From contig NZ_SLZQ01000014.1 in NCBI RefSeq assembly GCF_004342585.1, positions 29,768 through 93,767 of the forward strand: a stretch of 64,000 bases of DNA. Reading direction: 5' to 3'. Made by a program: the position numbers and the translations under genes. The notes beneath the pieces are model-generated. The model did no database searches. It was not told the DNA's origin and saw nothing but the letters and a program-made list of their open reading frames with translations. The first letter of the stretch is position 1; every line of letters begins with the position of its first letter. Positions 1 to 9,599 of this stretch are shown here, piece by piece. The DNA comes from Paucimonas lemoignei (GTDB lineage Bacteria; Pseudomonadota; Gammaproteobacteria; Burkholderiales; Burkholderiaceae_D).

Positions 1-689
<689 letters not shown>

Positions 690-693
690 TTAA

Positions 694-1563
694 TCAGGTT
701 GGCGAATAGGCAAGTCTGACATAGATCGGCGCAAAGGCTTCGGCCTGCGTGATTTCAATCAGGGTTTCCTTGGCCAGTTCGAGCAGGGCGATGAAGTTGA
801 CCACCACCACCGGCACACCTCTCGATGGATCGAACAGATCGGCGAATTCGACGAACTTGGCCGATTGCAGGCGGCGCAGGATCGCCGACATATGCTCGCG
901 CACGGAGAGTTCTTCGCGGCTGATCTTGTGGTGCTGGGTCAGCTTGGCGCGCTTGAGCACGTCGGCCCAGGCGGCCTGCAGGTCGGTCACCTGGACTTCC
1001 GGCCAGCGCGTGACCACGCTTTGCTCGATGTAGATCTGCGTGCGCACGAAATCGCGGCCTACCTGCGGCATGGAATCGAGCTGGAATGCAGCCAGCTTGA
1101 TTTGCTCGTATTCGAGCAGTCGGCGCACCAGTTCCGCACGCGGATCTTCCGGCTCTGCACCGGGTTCGGCTGGTTTAACCGGCAGCAGCATGCGCGACTT
1201 GATTTCGATGAGCATGGCCGCCATCAGCAGATATTCCGCCGCCAACTCCAGATTGTGCAGGCGGATCTGATCGACGTAATCAAGATACTGGCGCGTGACT
1301 TGCGCGAGCGGAATGTCGAGAATATTGAAATTCTGCTTACGGATGAGATACAGCAGCAGATCGAGCGGTCCCTCGAAGGCTTCAAGGAAAACTTCCAGCG
1401 CATCCGGCGGGATGTAGAGGTCGTTCGGCAGCTGGAACAGCGGCTCGCCATACAGCTTGGCGAACGCCACGCCGTCGATCACATCCGGCGTCGAATCGGC
1501 CTGGCCGGGAACCGCCAGTTCTGCCGCATCGCCGGTCGGCTCGACCTTGTGCTGCTCGATCAC
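694..1563 (-). CDS. scpA: segregation and condensation protein A (kleisin)
   Basis: Kleisin subunit of the SMC-ScpAB condensin complex, which compacts and segregates the chromosome. The 289-residue product carries the ScpA signature near residues 57-80 (LEVFLEAFEGPLDLLLYLIR), followed by ILDIPLAQVTRQYLDYV and the helical YLLMAAMLIEIKSRMLLP segment that binds SMC heads and ScpB. The C-terminal winged-helix part ends near EAFAPIYVRL. The start is GTG at 1563. An AAGG sequence within the last codons of the upstream DUF3460 gene is the only ribosome binding site visible, and the 3-base gap suggests translational coupling. No scpB is seen in the window. Confidence 0.94.
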   Translation of the reverse strand: MIEQHKVEPTGDAAELAVPGQADSTPDVIDGVAFAKLYGEPLFQLPNDLYIPPDALEVFLEAFEGPLDLLLYLIRKQNFNILDIPLAQVTRQYLDYVDQIRLHNLELAAEYLLMAAMLIEIKSRMLLPVKPAEPGAEPEDPRAELVRRLLEYEQIKLAAFQLDSMPQVGRDFVRTQIYIEQSVVTRWPEVQVTDLQAAWADVLKRAKLTQHHKISREELSVREHMSAILRRLQSAKFVEFADLFDPSRGVPVVVVNFIALLELAKETLIEITQAEAFAPIYVRLAYSPT

Positions 1564-1566
1564 AGC

Positions 1567-1776
1567 TTAAACCTTGTTCTGGTAGACGTAAGCCTGTTGC
1601 TTGACGCGGGATTCTTCTGCACGCTTGCGGCTGTCCAGGTCGAGCGGGGACTTGTCCCACAACAGGGCGCGGCCGGCGCGCTGCTGTTCTTCCAGCTTCG
1701 GATTCTTTTGCTTGAGTTCCTTGATGAAGCGGGTGATGTCGGATTCGTAATGTACGTTGTGCTTCGAGAATGCCAT
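1567..1776 (-). CDS. DUF3460 family small protein
   Basis: A 69-residue basic, largely helical protein (MAFSKHNVHYESDITRF... KQAYVYQNKV) of the DUF3460 family, which I recognise from Burkholderiales genomes directly upstream of scpA/panC. Its function is unknown. It has no signal peptide or membrane segment, and it is rich in Lys, Arg and Glu. It is coupled to scpA by a 3-base gap and probably starts the scpA-panC transcript, because the next upstream gene (the SulP transporter) ends 99 bases away. Confidence 0.85.
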   Translation of the reverse strand: MAFSKHNVHYESDITRFIKELKQKNPKLEEQQRAGRALLWDKSPLDLDSRKRAEESRVKQQAYVYQNKV

Positions 1777-1875
1777 GGAATTTATGCAATGGAATGAAAT
1801 AATCCGGTATTTTACCCTGTCTGTTAGCAGGTTTTGTGGCGAAAGGTAAATTCGAGGCCGATCCTGTCAGCGGAG

Positions 1876-3546
1876 TCAAATCTTTGCCAGCACTGTGGCC
1901 AGTTCGTCCACACAATTGTCTCGGCCAAGGCGATCCATGAAGCCGCTGCGCTCCATGAGGCTGCGCGGCTGCGGATTCAGCCCGCACAGGATCAGGCGGC
2001 TGCCGGCCCGGCGCAGAGTCTTGTGCATCGTTTCGAGCCCATCCAGACCGGTGGAGTCCAGGCTGATCAGCTTGTGCATTTCCAGGATCATCGCGCGTTC
2101 CGGGACGCATTGCGGTTCGATCAGTCCATCCAGCTTGCCGACCGCGCCGAAAAACAGCGAACCGTACAAGGCATAGGCGTGCACGCCCGCTGGCAGCGGC
2201 TGGCCATGGATGGTATTCAGCGGGCGGATTTCGGTAAGGCTGGAAATGCGATAAATGAAAAATAAGCACGCCAGTACCAGGCCGACTTCCACTGCCGTGG
2301 TGAGATCCACCATGACAGTCAGGAAGAAGGTGGACAGCACCAGGATCCGGAAATTGTTCGAGAAGTGGCGCAGATTGCGGAATTCCCGCCATTCGCCCAT
2401 GTTGAATGCGGCATGCATCAGAATGGCCGCCAGCGCTGCCAACGGAATGTCTTTCGCCAGCGGCGCCGCGATCAAGACGATGGCCGCCAAGGTCAGCGCA
2501 TGGACGATGCCGGCGACCGGCGATGTGGCGCCCGCGCGAACATTGGTCGTGGTGCGCGCCATCGTGCCGGTGACGGGAAGGGCGCCGAAAAACGGCACGA
2601 GGAAATTGGCGATCCCCTGCGCCAGCAATTCCTGGTTGGGATCGTGGCGATCTTGGGTCAGGTTATCGGCTACTCGGGCGCACAGCAGCGATTCGACGGC
2701 GCCAAGCAAGGCCAGCGTCAGGGCCGGCGCAAACAGCTGGCGCGCCAGATCCCAGCTAAACGCCGGCAAGTGAAATGCCGGCAAATTTTCTGGAATGCCG
2801 CCGAAGCGGCTGCCGATGGTTTCGAGCGGAAGTTCCAGCAATTTCACTGCGCCAGTCGCCAGGATCAGCACCAGCACCGGACCGGGAATCGCCTTGAGCA
2901 CGCGCCGGATACGGGTGGCCAGCGTCGGCGCGGCATCGGCTTCGGGCGCCAGGTAGGCCTTCGGCCACAGGAACAGCAATGCCAGCGAGGCGATGGAAAC
3001 GATCATCGTGACCGGACTGGCGGTATGGGCTTGCGCACGCAGTATTTTCAGCTGGGCGAAGAATTCTCCCGGTATGCGGGCGATATCGAGGCCGAAGAAA
3101 TCCTTCAGCTGCGACAGCGCGATCAGCACGGCGATGCCGTTCGTGAATCCGATCACGATCGGCACCGGGATATAGCGGATCACCGAACCCAGGCGCAGCA
3201 GGCCCATCAATCCCAGCAGGACGCCGGCCATGGTGGTGGCAATGAAGAGATTGGCCAGGCCGTATTGTTCGATGATCGCGTAGATCACCACGATGAAGGC
3301 GCCGGCCGGCCCGCCAATCTGTACCTTCGATCCGCCCAGCAGTGAGCCAAGGAAGCCGCCGATGATGGCGGCGTAGATGCCGGCTTCCGGCTTGGCGCCC
3401 GAAGCGATGGCGAAGGCCATGGCCAAGGGCAATGCCACGATGCCGACGGTCAGGCCGGCCATGACGTCATGGAAGAAACGGTTACGGTCGTAACCTTGCA
3501 AGGAATCGACGAGGCGCGGGCGGAAGGAAAAATGAAGATATTTCAT
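1876..3546 (-). CDS. SulP family inorganic anion transporter with STAS domain
   Basis: Inner-membrane anion transporter of the SulP/SLC26 family (sulfate, bicarbonate or dicarboxylate; substrate not predictable here). The 556-residue product opens with a short cytoplasmic segment, then the family signature VGIVALPLAMAFAIASGAKPEAGIYAAIIGG (given in outline at residues 33-64) and about 10-12 hydrophobic helices to residue 420. A C-terminal STAS domain follows (LYGSLFFGAVGKLDGLI and MILEMHKLISLDSTGLDGLE blocks). A very strong Shine-Dalgarno GGGAGGTGAC abuts the ATG. It follows a GNAT gene and metG with gaps of about 20 bases, so the three are probably co-transcribed. Confidence 0.92.
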   Translation of the reverse strand: MKYLHFSFRPRLVDSLQGYDRNRFFHDVMAGLTVGIVALPLAMAFAIASGAKPEAGIYAAIIGGFLGSLLGGSKVQIGGPAGAFIVVIYAIIEQYGLANLFIATTMAGVLLGLMGLLRLGSVIRYIPVPIVIGFTNGIAVLIALSQLKDFFGLDIARIPGEFFAQLKILRAQAHTASPVTMIVSIASLALLFLWPKAYLAPEADAAPTLATRIRRVLKAIPGPVLVLILATGAVKLLELPLETIGSRFGGIPENLPAFHLPAFSWDLARQLFAPALTLALLGAVESLLCARVADNLTQDRHDPNQELLAQGIANFLVPFFGALPVTGTMARTTTNVRAGATSPVAGIVHALTLAAIVLIAAPLAKDIPLAALAAILMHAAFNMGEWREFRNLRHFSNNFRILVLSTFFLTVMVDLTTAVEVGLVLACLFFIYRISSLTEIRPLNTIHGQPLPAGVHAYALYGSLFFGAVGKLDGLIEPQCVPERAMILEMHKLISLDSTGLDGLETMHKTLRRAGSRLILCGLNPQPRSLMERSGFMDRLGRDNCVDELATVLAKI

Positions 3547-3567
3547 GTCACCTCCCTTCGTATGGTT

Positions 3568-4050
3568 TTAGCTTTCCAGCACGCAGCGCATCACATAAGG
3601 TGCAGGTTCCAGGGGATTGCCATGCACATATTCAAGTTCTGGCGCCAGCTCGAAACCATAGGCGGCGTACAGGTCCATCAGGCGCTGCTGGTCGCTGCGC
3701 ACCGCAAGATGCAGTTCGCGCACATTGGCTTCCCGCGCGCGGTGGACGACAGCCTCCAGCAAATGCTGCGACAGGTTGCGGCCACGATAAGCGGGCAGAA
3801 TTCCCATGCGCACGATATCCCAGACATCGGAGTCGGAATCCTGCGGCAGCCAGCGGACCGAACCTGCCGGCTGGCCATCGACCAGCAGGAGCAGGCCGCC
3901 GCCTTGCTGGAGGTGCTGCAGAACCTGCACTGCGGTTTCCCGGTGGCCGCTGGAAGTGACTGCCACCTTGTCGGCCCACGATGCGCGCGTCAGATCGGCC
4001 AGCAATTGCGCATCGTCCAGCGTGGCTTCGCGTATGATCAGGTCGTCCAT
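3568..4050 (-). CDS. GNAT family N-acetyltransferase
   Basis: A 160-residue single-domain acetyltransferase of the GNAT fold. It starts MDDLIIREATLDDAQLLADLTRASW, has the beta4/acetyl-CoA pyrophosphate loop region VRMGILPAYRGRNLSQHLLE (an R-G-R-N version of the Q/RxxGxG/A motif) near residues 80-100, and ends with LMDLYAAYGFELAPE, the usual C-terminal beta strand. The acceptor substrate is unknown. It lies 18 bases downstream of metG and 21 bases upstream of the SulP gene on the same strand, so it appears to be an operon passenger. Confidence 0.88.
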   Translation of the reverse strand: MDDLIIREATLDDAQLLADLTRASWADKVAVTSSGHRETAVQVLQHLQQGGGLLLLVDGQPAGSVRWLPQDSDSDVWDIVRMGILPAYRGRNLSQHLLEAVVHRAREANVRELHLAVRSDQQRLMDLYAAYGFELAPELEYVHGNPLEPAPYVMRCVLES

Positions 4051-4068
4051 GGTGCTGGCGCTATCGTC

Positions 4069-6183
4069 TTAGCGGACCCGCATGCCCGGCTCGGCGCCAG
4101 GCCACGGGTTGAGCACATAGATACCGGGATTGGCTTTTTCGTCTGCGGCCGAAGCAGCCAGCACCATGCCTTCCGAAATGCCGAACTTCATCTTGCGCGG
4201 CGCCAGGTTTGCCACCATCACGGTCAGCTTGCCGATCAGGTCTTCCGGCTTGTAGGCCGACTTGATGCCCGAGAAGACATTGCGCATGCGGCCTTCGCCG
4301 ACGTCCAGGGTCAGGCGCAACAGCTTGTCGGAGCCTTCGACGTGTTCGCAATTGACGATCTTGGCGATGCGCAGATCGATCTTGGCGAAATCGTCGATCT
4401 TGATTTCCGGCGCCAATGGTTCGATCGGGGAAGCGCTAGTGTCTGCGCCTGCCGAAGCTGTTGCGGATGCTGCACCTGCAGGCGCGGCCACAGCGGCAGA
4501 CGCTTCCGGCTTGTCGAACAAGCCTTCGAGCATCTTCGGGTCGACGCGCGTCATCAGGTGCTCGAAGGTGCCGATGGAAGTCGGCCAGGTTTGCAGGTCG
4601 GACCAGGCCAGCTCGCGCTCGATGCCGAACAGGGTCGCCACCTTCTTCGCCACCGCCGGCAGCACCGGCGCCAGGAATACCGACAGGCGATGGAAGGACA
4701 ACAGCAAATCGCTGCAGACATCCTGCAAGGCTTGCGCATTGGCCGGGTCCTTGGCCAGTTCCCACGGCTTCTTGGCATCGACGTACTGGTTGACTTCATC
4801 GGCCAGCGCCATGATGTGGCGGATCGCCTTGCCGTATTCGCGCGCCTCGAAGGCTTCGCGGATGGCGGCTTCCTCGCCATTCTTCAGCGCTTCCCAGAAG
4901 CGGTTGCCGCTGGTGCCGGTTGCTACAGGGTTGCTCAACTGGCCGTTGAAGCGCTTACTGATGAAGCCGGCGGCGCGGCTGGCGATATTGACGTACTTGC
5001 CGATCAGGTCGGAATTGACCTTGGCGATGAAATCTTCCGGATTGAAGTCGATATCCTCGACCTTGGAATTCAATTTGACGGCGATGTAATAGCGCAGCCA
5101 TTCCGGGTCCATCTTCAGGTCCAGGTAGCGCAGCGGCGAAATGCCGGTGCCGCGCGACTTGCTCATCTTTTCCCCGTTCACGGTCATGTGGCCATGCACG
5201 TTGACCCGCATCCTGTCGATGGTCGGATGGCCGGAGAATTCCAGCATGGTCGGCCAGAACAGCAAGTGGAAGGAGACGATATCCTTGCCGATGAAGTGGA
5301 TCTGCTCGGTGGCCGGGTCGCGCAGTAGGGCATCGTAATCGATGCCTTTCTTGCCGCAATAGTTCTTCAGGCTGGCCAGATAGCCCACCGGCGCATCCAG
5401 CCAGACATAGAAATACTTGCCCGGTGCATCGGGAATCGGGATGCCGAAGTAGGGTGCATCGCGCGAGATATCCCAGTCCGCCAGGTCGGCGCCATCATTG
5501 CCCAGCCATTCGCTGACCTTGTTGACCATTTCCGGCTGCAGGCGGCCCGGGGAATTGAGCCACTCCTTCAGGAAGGCCACGCAGCGCGGATCGGACAGCT
5601 TGAAGAAATACTGTTCCGAGGGCTTTAATACCGGAGTCGCGCCGGTCAGCGCCGAGTACGGGTTCTTCAGTTCGGTCGGCTCGTAAGCCGCGCCGCAGAC
5701 TTCGCAATTGTCGCCGTACTGGTCCTTGGCGCCGCATTTCGGGCATTCGCCCTTGATGTTGCGGTCCGCCAGGAACATGCCCTTGACCGGGTCGTAAAAG
5801 CGCTCGACGACCTTGGTGACGATCAGGCCGGCTTGCTTCAGTTTCAGATAGATGGCTTGCGACAGTTCGGTATTTTCCGGCGAATCGGTCGAATGCCAGT
5901 TGTCGAAAGAGATATGGAAACCGTTCAGGTACTGCGGGCGGCCGGCGGCAATGCGCGCCACGAATTCCTGCGGCGTGATGCCAGCCTTCTCGGCGGCGAT
6001 CATGATCGGCGTGCCGTGCGCATCGTCGGCGCCGACGAAGTGCACCTCGTTGCCCTGCATTCGCTGGAACCGGACCCAGATATCGGCCTGGATATATTCC
6101 ATGATGTGGCCGATGTGGAAAGCGCCGTTGGCGTAGGGAAGGGCGGTAGTGACGAAAAGCTTGCGGGGCTGTGCGTTGCTCAT
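4069..6183 (-). CDS. metG: methionine--tRNA ligase
   Basis: Charges tRNA-Met. The 704-residue protein is the long dimeric form. The HIGH motif is in [14 protein letters not shown] (residues 19-32). A zinc knuckle with two CxxC pairs ([18 protein letters not shown]) lies near residues 144-161. KMSKS is followed by [10 protein letters not shown] near 340. A helical anticodon-binding domain follows. An Ala/Ser-rich linker (about residues 550-590) joins the C-terminal Trbp111-like tRNA-binding domain ([20 protein letters not shown] and [15 protein letters not shown]). It is the first gene of a minus-strand run and is divergent from mrp/apbC, with 178 bases between them. Confidence 0.97.
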   Translation of the reverse strand: MSNAQPRKLFVTTALPYANGAFHIGHIMEYIQADIWVRFQRMQGNEVHFVGADDAHGTPIMIAAEKAGITPQEFVARIAAGRPQYLNGFHISFDNWHSTDSPENTELSQAIYLKLKQAGLIVTKVVERFYDPVKGMFLADRNIKGECPKCGAKDQYGDNCEVCGAAYEPTELKNPYSALTGATPVLKPSEQYFFKLSDPRCVAFLKEWLNSPGRLQPEMVNKVSEWLGNDGADLADWDISRDAPYFGIPIPDAPGKYFYVWLDAPVGYLASLKNYCGKKGIDYDALLRDPATEQIHFIGKDIVSFHLLFWPTMLEFSGHPTIDRMRVNVHGHMTVNGEKMSKSRGTGISPLRYLDLKMDPEWLRYYIAVKLNSKVEDIDFNPEDFIAKVNSDLIGKYVNIASRAAGFISKRFNGQLSNPVATGTSGNRFWEALKNGEEAAIREAFEAREYGKAIRHIMALADEVNQYVDAKKPWELAKDPANAQALQDVCSDLLLSFHRLSVFLAPVLPAVAKKVATLFGIERELAWSDLQTWPTSIGTFEHLMTRVDPKMLEGLFDKPEASAAVAAPAGAASATASAGADTSASPIEPLAPEIKIDDFAKIDLRIAKIVNCEHVEGSDKLLRLTLDVGEGRMRNVFSGIKSAYKPEDLIGKLTVMVANLAPRKMKFGISEGMVLAASAADEKANPGIYVLNPWPGAEPGMRVR

Positions 6184-6308
6184 GAGTGATGCAGGATTTT
6201 ATGAAATAAAACAGTCATTTTAGCAGTGCATGCGGCAATTTCGCTCGAAAAACGCCATTCCGACTTCAATTGAGCAGCGCGAATCCGCTTTGAGCCTTCC
6301 GGCAGACC

Positions 6309-6337
6309 TTGTACGGCATTTGGTTTAGACTTGTAAT
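6309..6337 (+). promoter_or_regulatory. putative sigma-70 promoter of mrp/apbC
   Basis: TTGTAC at 6309-6314 and TGTAAT at 6332-6337 are separated by 17 bases, 24 bases before the ATG of the Mrp-type gene. The match to the -35/-10 consensus is moderate. This is inference only. Confidence 0.4.
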
Positions 6338-6361
6338 TTAGTGAAGAATCCTGGAGATAGA

Positions 6362-7450
6362 ATGAGCATTACAGTTGAAGCAGTGAAAGCGGCACTGGCT
6401 ACGGTGGTGGATCCGAATACCGGCAAGGATCTGGTCGCCGGCAAGTCCGCCAAGAATATCCAGGTCAATGGCGCTGACGTCAGTCTGGATGTCGAACTCG
6501 GTTATCCGGCCAACAGCCAGATCGCCATGCTGCGCGACGCCACCACTGCTGCCGTGAAAAACCTTCCCGGCATTGGCCAGGTCAAGGTCAATGTCTATGC
6601 CAACATCATCTCCCACTCGGTACAGCGTGGCGTCAAGCTGTTGGCAAACGTGAAAAACATCATCGCCGTCGCGTCCGGCAAGGGCGGTGTCGGCAAGTCA
6701 ACGACAGCGGCGAATCTTGCGCTGGCGCTGGCCGCCGAAGGCGCCAATGTCGGCTTGCTGGACGCCGATATCTATGGTCCATCGCAGCCCATGATGATGG
6801 GCATCGTCGGCCGACCGGAGAGCCTGGACGGCAAGACCATGGAACCGCTGGAAAACCACGGCGTGCAAGTGTCGTCGATCGGTTTCCTGATTGATCCGGA
6901 CCAGCCGATGGTCTGGCGCGGCCCCATGGTGGTGCAGGCGCTGATGCAATTGCTGGAACAGACCAACTGGCGCGCGCTGGATTACCTGATCGTCGACATG
7001 CCGCCAGGCACGGGTGACATCCAGCTGACGCTGTCGCAAAAGGTGCCGGTCACCGGCGCGGTGATCGTCACCACGCCGCAGGATATTGCCTTGCTGGATG
7101 CGCGCAAGGGCTTGAAGATGTTCGAGAAGGTCGATATTCCGATCCTCGGCGTGGTCGAGAACATGAGCACGCATATCTGTTCCAACTGCGGTCATGCCGA
7201 ATCGATCTTCGGCACCGGCGGCGGGGAAAAGATGTGCAAGGAATATGGCGTCGATTTCCTCGGCGCGCTGCCGCTCACCATGTCGATCCGCGAGCAAACC
7301 GATTCCGGCAAGCCGACTGTCGTGGCCGATCCTGATGGCCAAGTGGCGGCGATCTACAGGCAGATCGCGCGCAAGGTGGCGGTGAAGGTTGCGGAAAAGG
7401 CCAAGGATATGTCGAGCAAGTTTCCGAGTATCGTGATCAAGAATGACTAG
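6362..7450 (+). CDS. apbC: Mrp/ApbC/NBP35 family iron-sulfur cluster carrier ATPase
   Basis: Scaffold/carrier P-loop ATPase that transfers Fe-S clusters to apoproteins in the cytoplasm. The 362-residue product has an N-terminal MIP18/DUF59-like domain (residues 1-85, ITVEAVKAALATVVDPNTGKDLV) fused to the ParA-like ATPase. The deviant Walker A is ASGKGGVGKSTTAANLAL near residue 103, and LLDADIYGPSQPMMMG and VDMPPGTGDIQLTL follow. The cluster-binding CxxC is in STHICSNCGHAESIFG. The ATG at 6362 is preferred over one 21 bases upstream because it gives the usual MSIT start and has GGAG just ahead. It is divergent from metG. Confidence 0.94.
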   Translation: MSITVEAVKAALATVVDPNTGKDLVAGKSAKNIQVNGADVSLDVELGYPANSQIAMLRDATTAAVKNLPGIGQVKVNVYANIISHSVQRGVKLLANVKNIIAVASGKGGVGKSTTAANLALALAAEGANVGLLDADIYGPSQPMMMGIVGRPESLDGKTMEPLENHGVQVSSIGFLIDPDQPMVWRGPMVVQALMQLLEQTNWRALDYLIVDMPPGTGDIQLTLSQKVPVTGAVIVTTPQDIALLDARKGLKMFEKVDIPILGVVENMSTHICSNCGHAESIFGTGGGEKMCKEYGVDFLGALPLTMSIREQTDSGKPTVVADPDGQVAAIYRQIARKVAVKVAEKAKDMSSKFPSIVIKND

Positions 7451-7565
7451 GGATGAGGAAGATGGGGATCGTGTCTGGCGACAGATAGTTTAGCGGCGTG
7501 CTGTAGCAGCACCAGGTTTCCACTGTCCAGCCAACACGGTAAAATACCGTTTTGTTCATGAATGC

Positions 7566-7594
7566 AACGGCTTTGGCATCCCAAGGCCGTTTTT
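7566..7594 (+). terminator. rho-independent terminator downstream of apbC
   Basis: A 10-bp stem (ACGGCTTTGG pairing with CCAAGGCCGT, one G-U pair) with a 4-base loop is followed by TTTTT. A smaller hairpin, ACGGTA-AAA-TACCGT-TTTT, sits at 7536-7554, so there may be two terminators in series between apbC and gltX. Confidence 0.6.
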
Positions 7595-7675
7595 GCTTCG
7601 GCCGCAGCGTAGCTGTTTATCCTGTTGCGCAAGGCCAGCCTTCACGGAATCACTGTTTTCTCTGCCAATAACGCC

Positions 7676-9067
7676 ATGACCGTTCGCACCCGTTTCGCTC
7701 CCAGCCCGACCGGCTATCTCCATCTCGGCGGCGCCCGCACCGCGCTGTTTTCCTGGGCCTATGCCCGCCATTTCGGCGGCAAATTCATCCTGCGCATCGA
7801 GGATACCGACCTGGAGCGCTCCACTCCCGAAGCGGTGCAGGCGATCCTGGACGGCATGCAATGGCTGGGTCTGGAGCATGACGAAGGCCCGTTCTACCAG
7901 ATGAAGCGGATGGACCGCTATCGCGAAGTCATCGCGCAGATGCTGCAAGCTGGTACCGCATACTATTGCTACTGCACCCCCGAAGAAGTCGAAGCCATGC
8001 GCGAGCGATTCCGTGCCGCCGGTGAAAAGCCGCGCTACGACGGCACCTGGCGTCCGGAAGCGGGCAAGACCTTGCCGCCGGTTCCGGAAGGTCGCAAGCC
8101 GGTGGTACGCTTCCGTAATCCGCTTGATGGCGACGTCACCTGGAACGATGTCGTCAAGGGCCCGATCACGATTTCCAATCGCGAACTGGACGACCTCATC
8201 ATCGCCCGCCAGGATGGCACCCCGACCTACAACTTCTGCGTGGCCATCGACGACTGGGACATGAAGATCACCCACGTCATCCGCGGCGATGACCACGTCA
8301 ACAACACGCCGCGCCAGATCAATATCCTGAACGCGTTGGGCGCCACGCTGCCGCAGTATGGCCACGTGCCGATGATCCTGGGCGCCGACGGTGAGAAGTT
8401 GTCCAAGCGCCATGGTGCAGTCAGCGTCATGGAATACCCGGCGCAGGGCTACCTGCCGGAAGCCATGCTGAACTATCTTGCACGCTTGGGCTGGAGCCAC
8501 GGCGACGACGAGATTTTCTCGATGGAGCAGTTCGTCGCCTGGTTCGATACCGATCACCTGTCCAAGTCGCCGGCACAGTTCAACCCGGAAAAGCTGGCCT
8601 GGGTGAACAACCACTACATCAAGCAAGCCGACAACGAGCGCCTGGCGAATCTCGTGCGTCCGGTGATGGAGCGTGAAGGCGCGCAATTCGAAGGCGCGCC
8701 GCCGCTGGCTTCGGCGATCGCGCTGATGAAGGATCGCACCAATACGCTGAATGAATTGGCCGATGCCGCCATGCTGTTCTACCGCCAGCCGAATCCGGAA
8801 GCGGCCCTGCTGGCGCAGCATGTTACGGATGCCGTCAAGCCGGCGCTGGCGCAGTATGCCGAGCAAATCAGGACGGTGGAATGGAAGAAGGAAGCGCTGT
8901 CGGCAATGTTGAAGCAGGTGCTGGCCGATCATAAGCTGAAAATGCCGCAACTGGCCATGCCGCTGCGCCTGTTGATCACCGGTCAGCTGCAGACGCCATC
9001 GATCGATGCCGTGGTTGAATTGTTTGGCCGCGAGACCGTGCTGGCGCGCCTGGCTAAATACCTTTAA
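7676..9067 (+). CDS. gltX: glutamate--tRNA ligase
   Basis: Charges tRNA-Glu. The 463-residue class I synthetase begins [27 protein letters not shown], containing the HIGH-equivalent HLGG. The ATP-binding KLSKRHG (KMSKS equivalent) is near residue 240, and the C-terminal anticodon-binding helical domain ends [15 protein letters not shown]. The start at ATG 7676 fits the conserved N-terminus, whereas the frame is open for 17 codons further upstream without support. It is followed 65 bases downstream by tRNA-Ala and then tRNA-Glu, its own substrate. Confidence 0.97.
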   Translation: MTVRTRFAPSPTGYLHLGGARTALFSWAYARHFGGKFILRIEDTDLERSTPEAVQAILDGMQWLGLEHDEGPFYQMKRMDRYREVIAQMLQAGTAYYCYCTPEEVEAMRERFRAAGEKPRYDGTWRPEAGKTLPPVPEGRKPVVRFRNPLDGDVTWNDVVKGPITISNRELDDLIIARQDGTPTYNFCVAIDDWDMKITHVIRGDDHVNNTPRQINILNALGATLPQYGHVPMILGADGEKLSKRHGAVSVMEYPAQGYLPEAMLNYLARLGWSHGDDEIFSMEQFVAWFDTDHLSKSPAQFNPEKLAWVNNHYIKQADNERLANLVRPVMEREGAQFEGAPPLASAIALMKDRTNTLNELADAAMLFYRQPNPEAALLAQHVTDAVKPALAQYAEQIRTVEWKKEALSAMLKQVLADHKLKMPQLAMPLRLLITGQLQTPSIDAVVELFGRETVLARLAKYL

Positions 9068-9085
9068 GAATTTTTCAAAAGGTGA

Positions 9086-9113
9086 TTTACAGAATCGGAG
9101 AAGCTGCTATAAT
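9086..9113 (+). promoter_or_regulatory. promoter of the tRNA-Ala/tRNA-Glu pair
   Basis: TTTACA (9086-9091), 16-base spacer, perfect TATAAT (9108-9113). The -10 lies 18 bases before the mature tRNA-Ala 5' end, a typical short leader. Confidence 0.7.
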
Positions 9114-9131
9114 TTCGTTTCTCTGCACCAC

Positions 9132-9207
<76 letters not shown>

Positions 9208-9264
9208 AATAAGCGGTGCGGAAGAATGCTAGATCGTTTAGAATAGCAACACTGACAGGTTACT

Positions 9265-9340
9265 GTCCCCTTCGTCTAGAGGCCTAGGACATCACCCTTT
9301 CACGGTGAGTACAGGGGTTCGAATCCCCTAGGGGACGCCA
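9265..9340 (+). tRNA. tRNA-Glu(TTC)
   Basis: A 76-nt cloverleaf. The acceptor GTCCCCT pairs with AGGGGAC, the anticodon stem TCACC/GGTGA carries loop CTTTCAC (anticodon TTC at 9299-9301), the T loop is GGTTCGAATCC, and CCA is encoded. It lies 57 bases after tRNA-Ala and probably shares its transcript. Confidence 0.97.
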
Positions 9341-9343
9341 GAT

Positions 9344-9372
9344 AAAACGCCACGCAACTGCGTGGCGTTTTT
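9344..9372 (+). terminator. rho-independent terminator of the tRNA operon
   Basis: ACGCCACGC (9347-9355), loop AACT, GCGTGGCGT (9360-9368), flanked by A's and a T run ending at 9372. The hairpin starts directly behind the tRNA-Glu CCA end. Confidence 0.9.
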
Positions 9373-9419
9373 CTTTTTGGCGTCCCCGTAGAGCGAGCAC
9401 AGCTCCGCGCCTGCTGAGC

Positions 9420-9443
9420 GGCACCGGCATGCAGGCCGGTGCC
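9420..9443. repeat. GC-rich inverted repeat in the tRNA-earP gap
   Basis: GGCACCGGC - ATGCAG - GCCGGTGCC forms a perfect 9-bp stem. The 227 bases from the terminator to earP are unusually GC-rich and contain no convincing gene. A second fold (GCCCGG...CCGGG) follows at about 9473-9491. Function unknown. Confidence 0.4.
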
Positions 9444-9599
9444 TCGAAGCCTTTGCGCTTGCAAGCCTGCGCGGCCCGGCGCAAAGGCCGGGAGAATCTG
9501 CGGGGCGGGGTGACGCGAAGCGGCGCGCCGGGCCTGACAGCGCAGGTAATTCGAAAGTGGCACCACGCAGGCCGAAACGTTTTCATTTAAGCTTTTCCA

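Noticed and set aside
3469..5328. Long plus-strand open frame (619 codons) opposite metG and the GNAT gene
   Set aside because: It spans two well-identified minus-strand genes, has Gln/Arg/His-rich composition typical of antisense frames in GC-rich DNA, and shows no domain.
7556..8950. Minus-strand open frame (464 codons) opposite gltX
   Set aside because: Fully contained in gltX and its leader; composition of an antisense frame, no recognisable motif.
9374..9599. Remnant gene in the GC-rich stretch between tRNA-Glu and earP
   Set aside because: Open frames on the minus strand cross the tRNA-Glu gene and its terminator; they look like composition artefacts.
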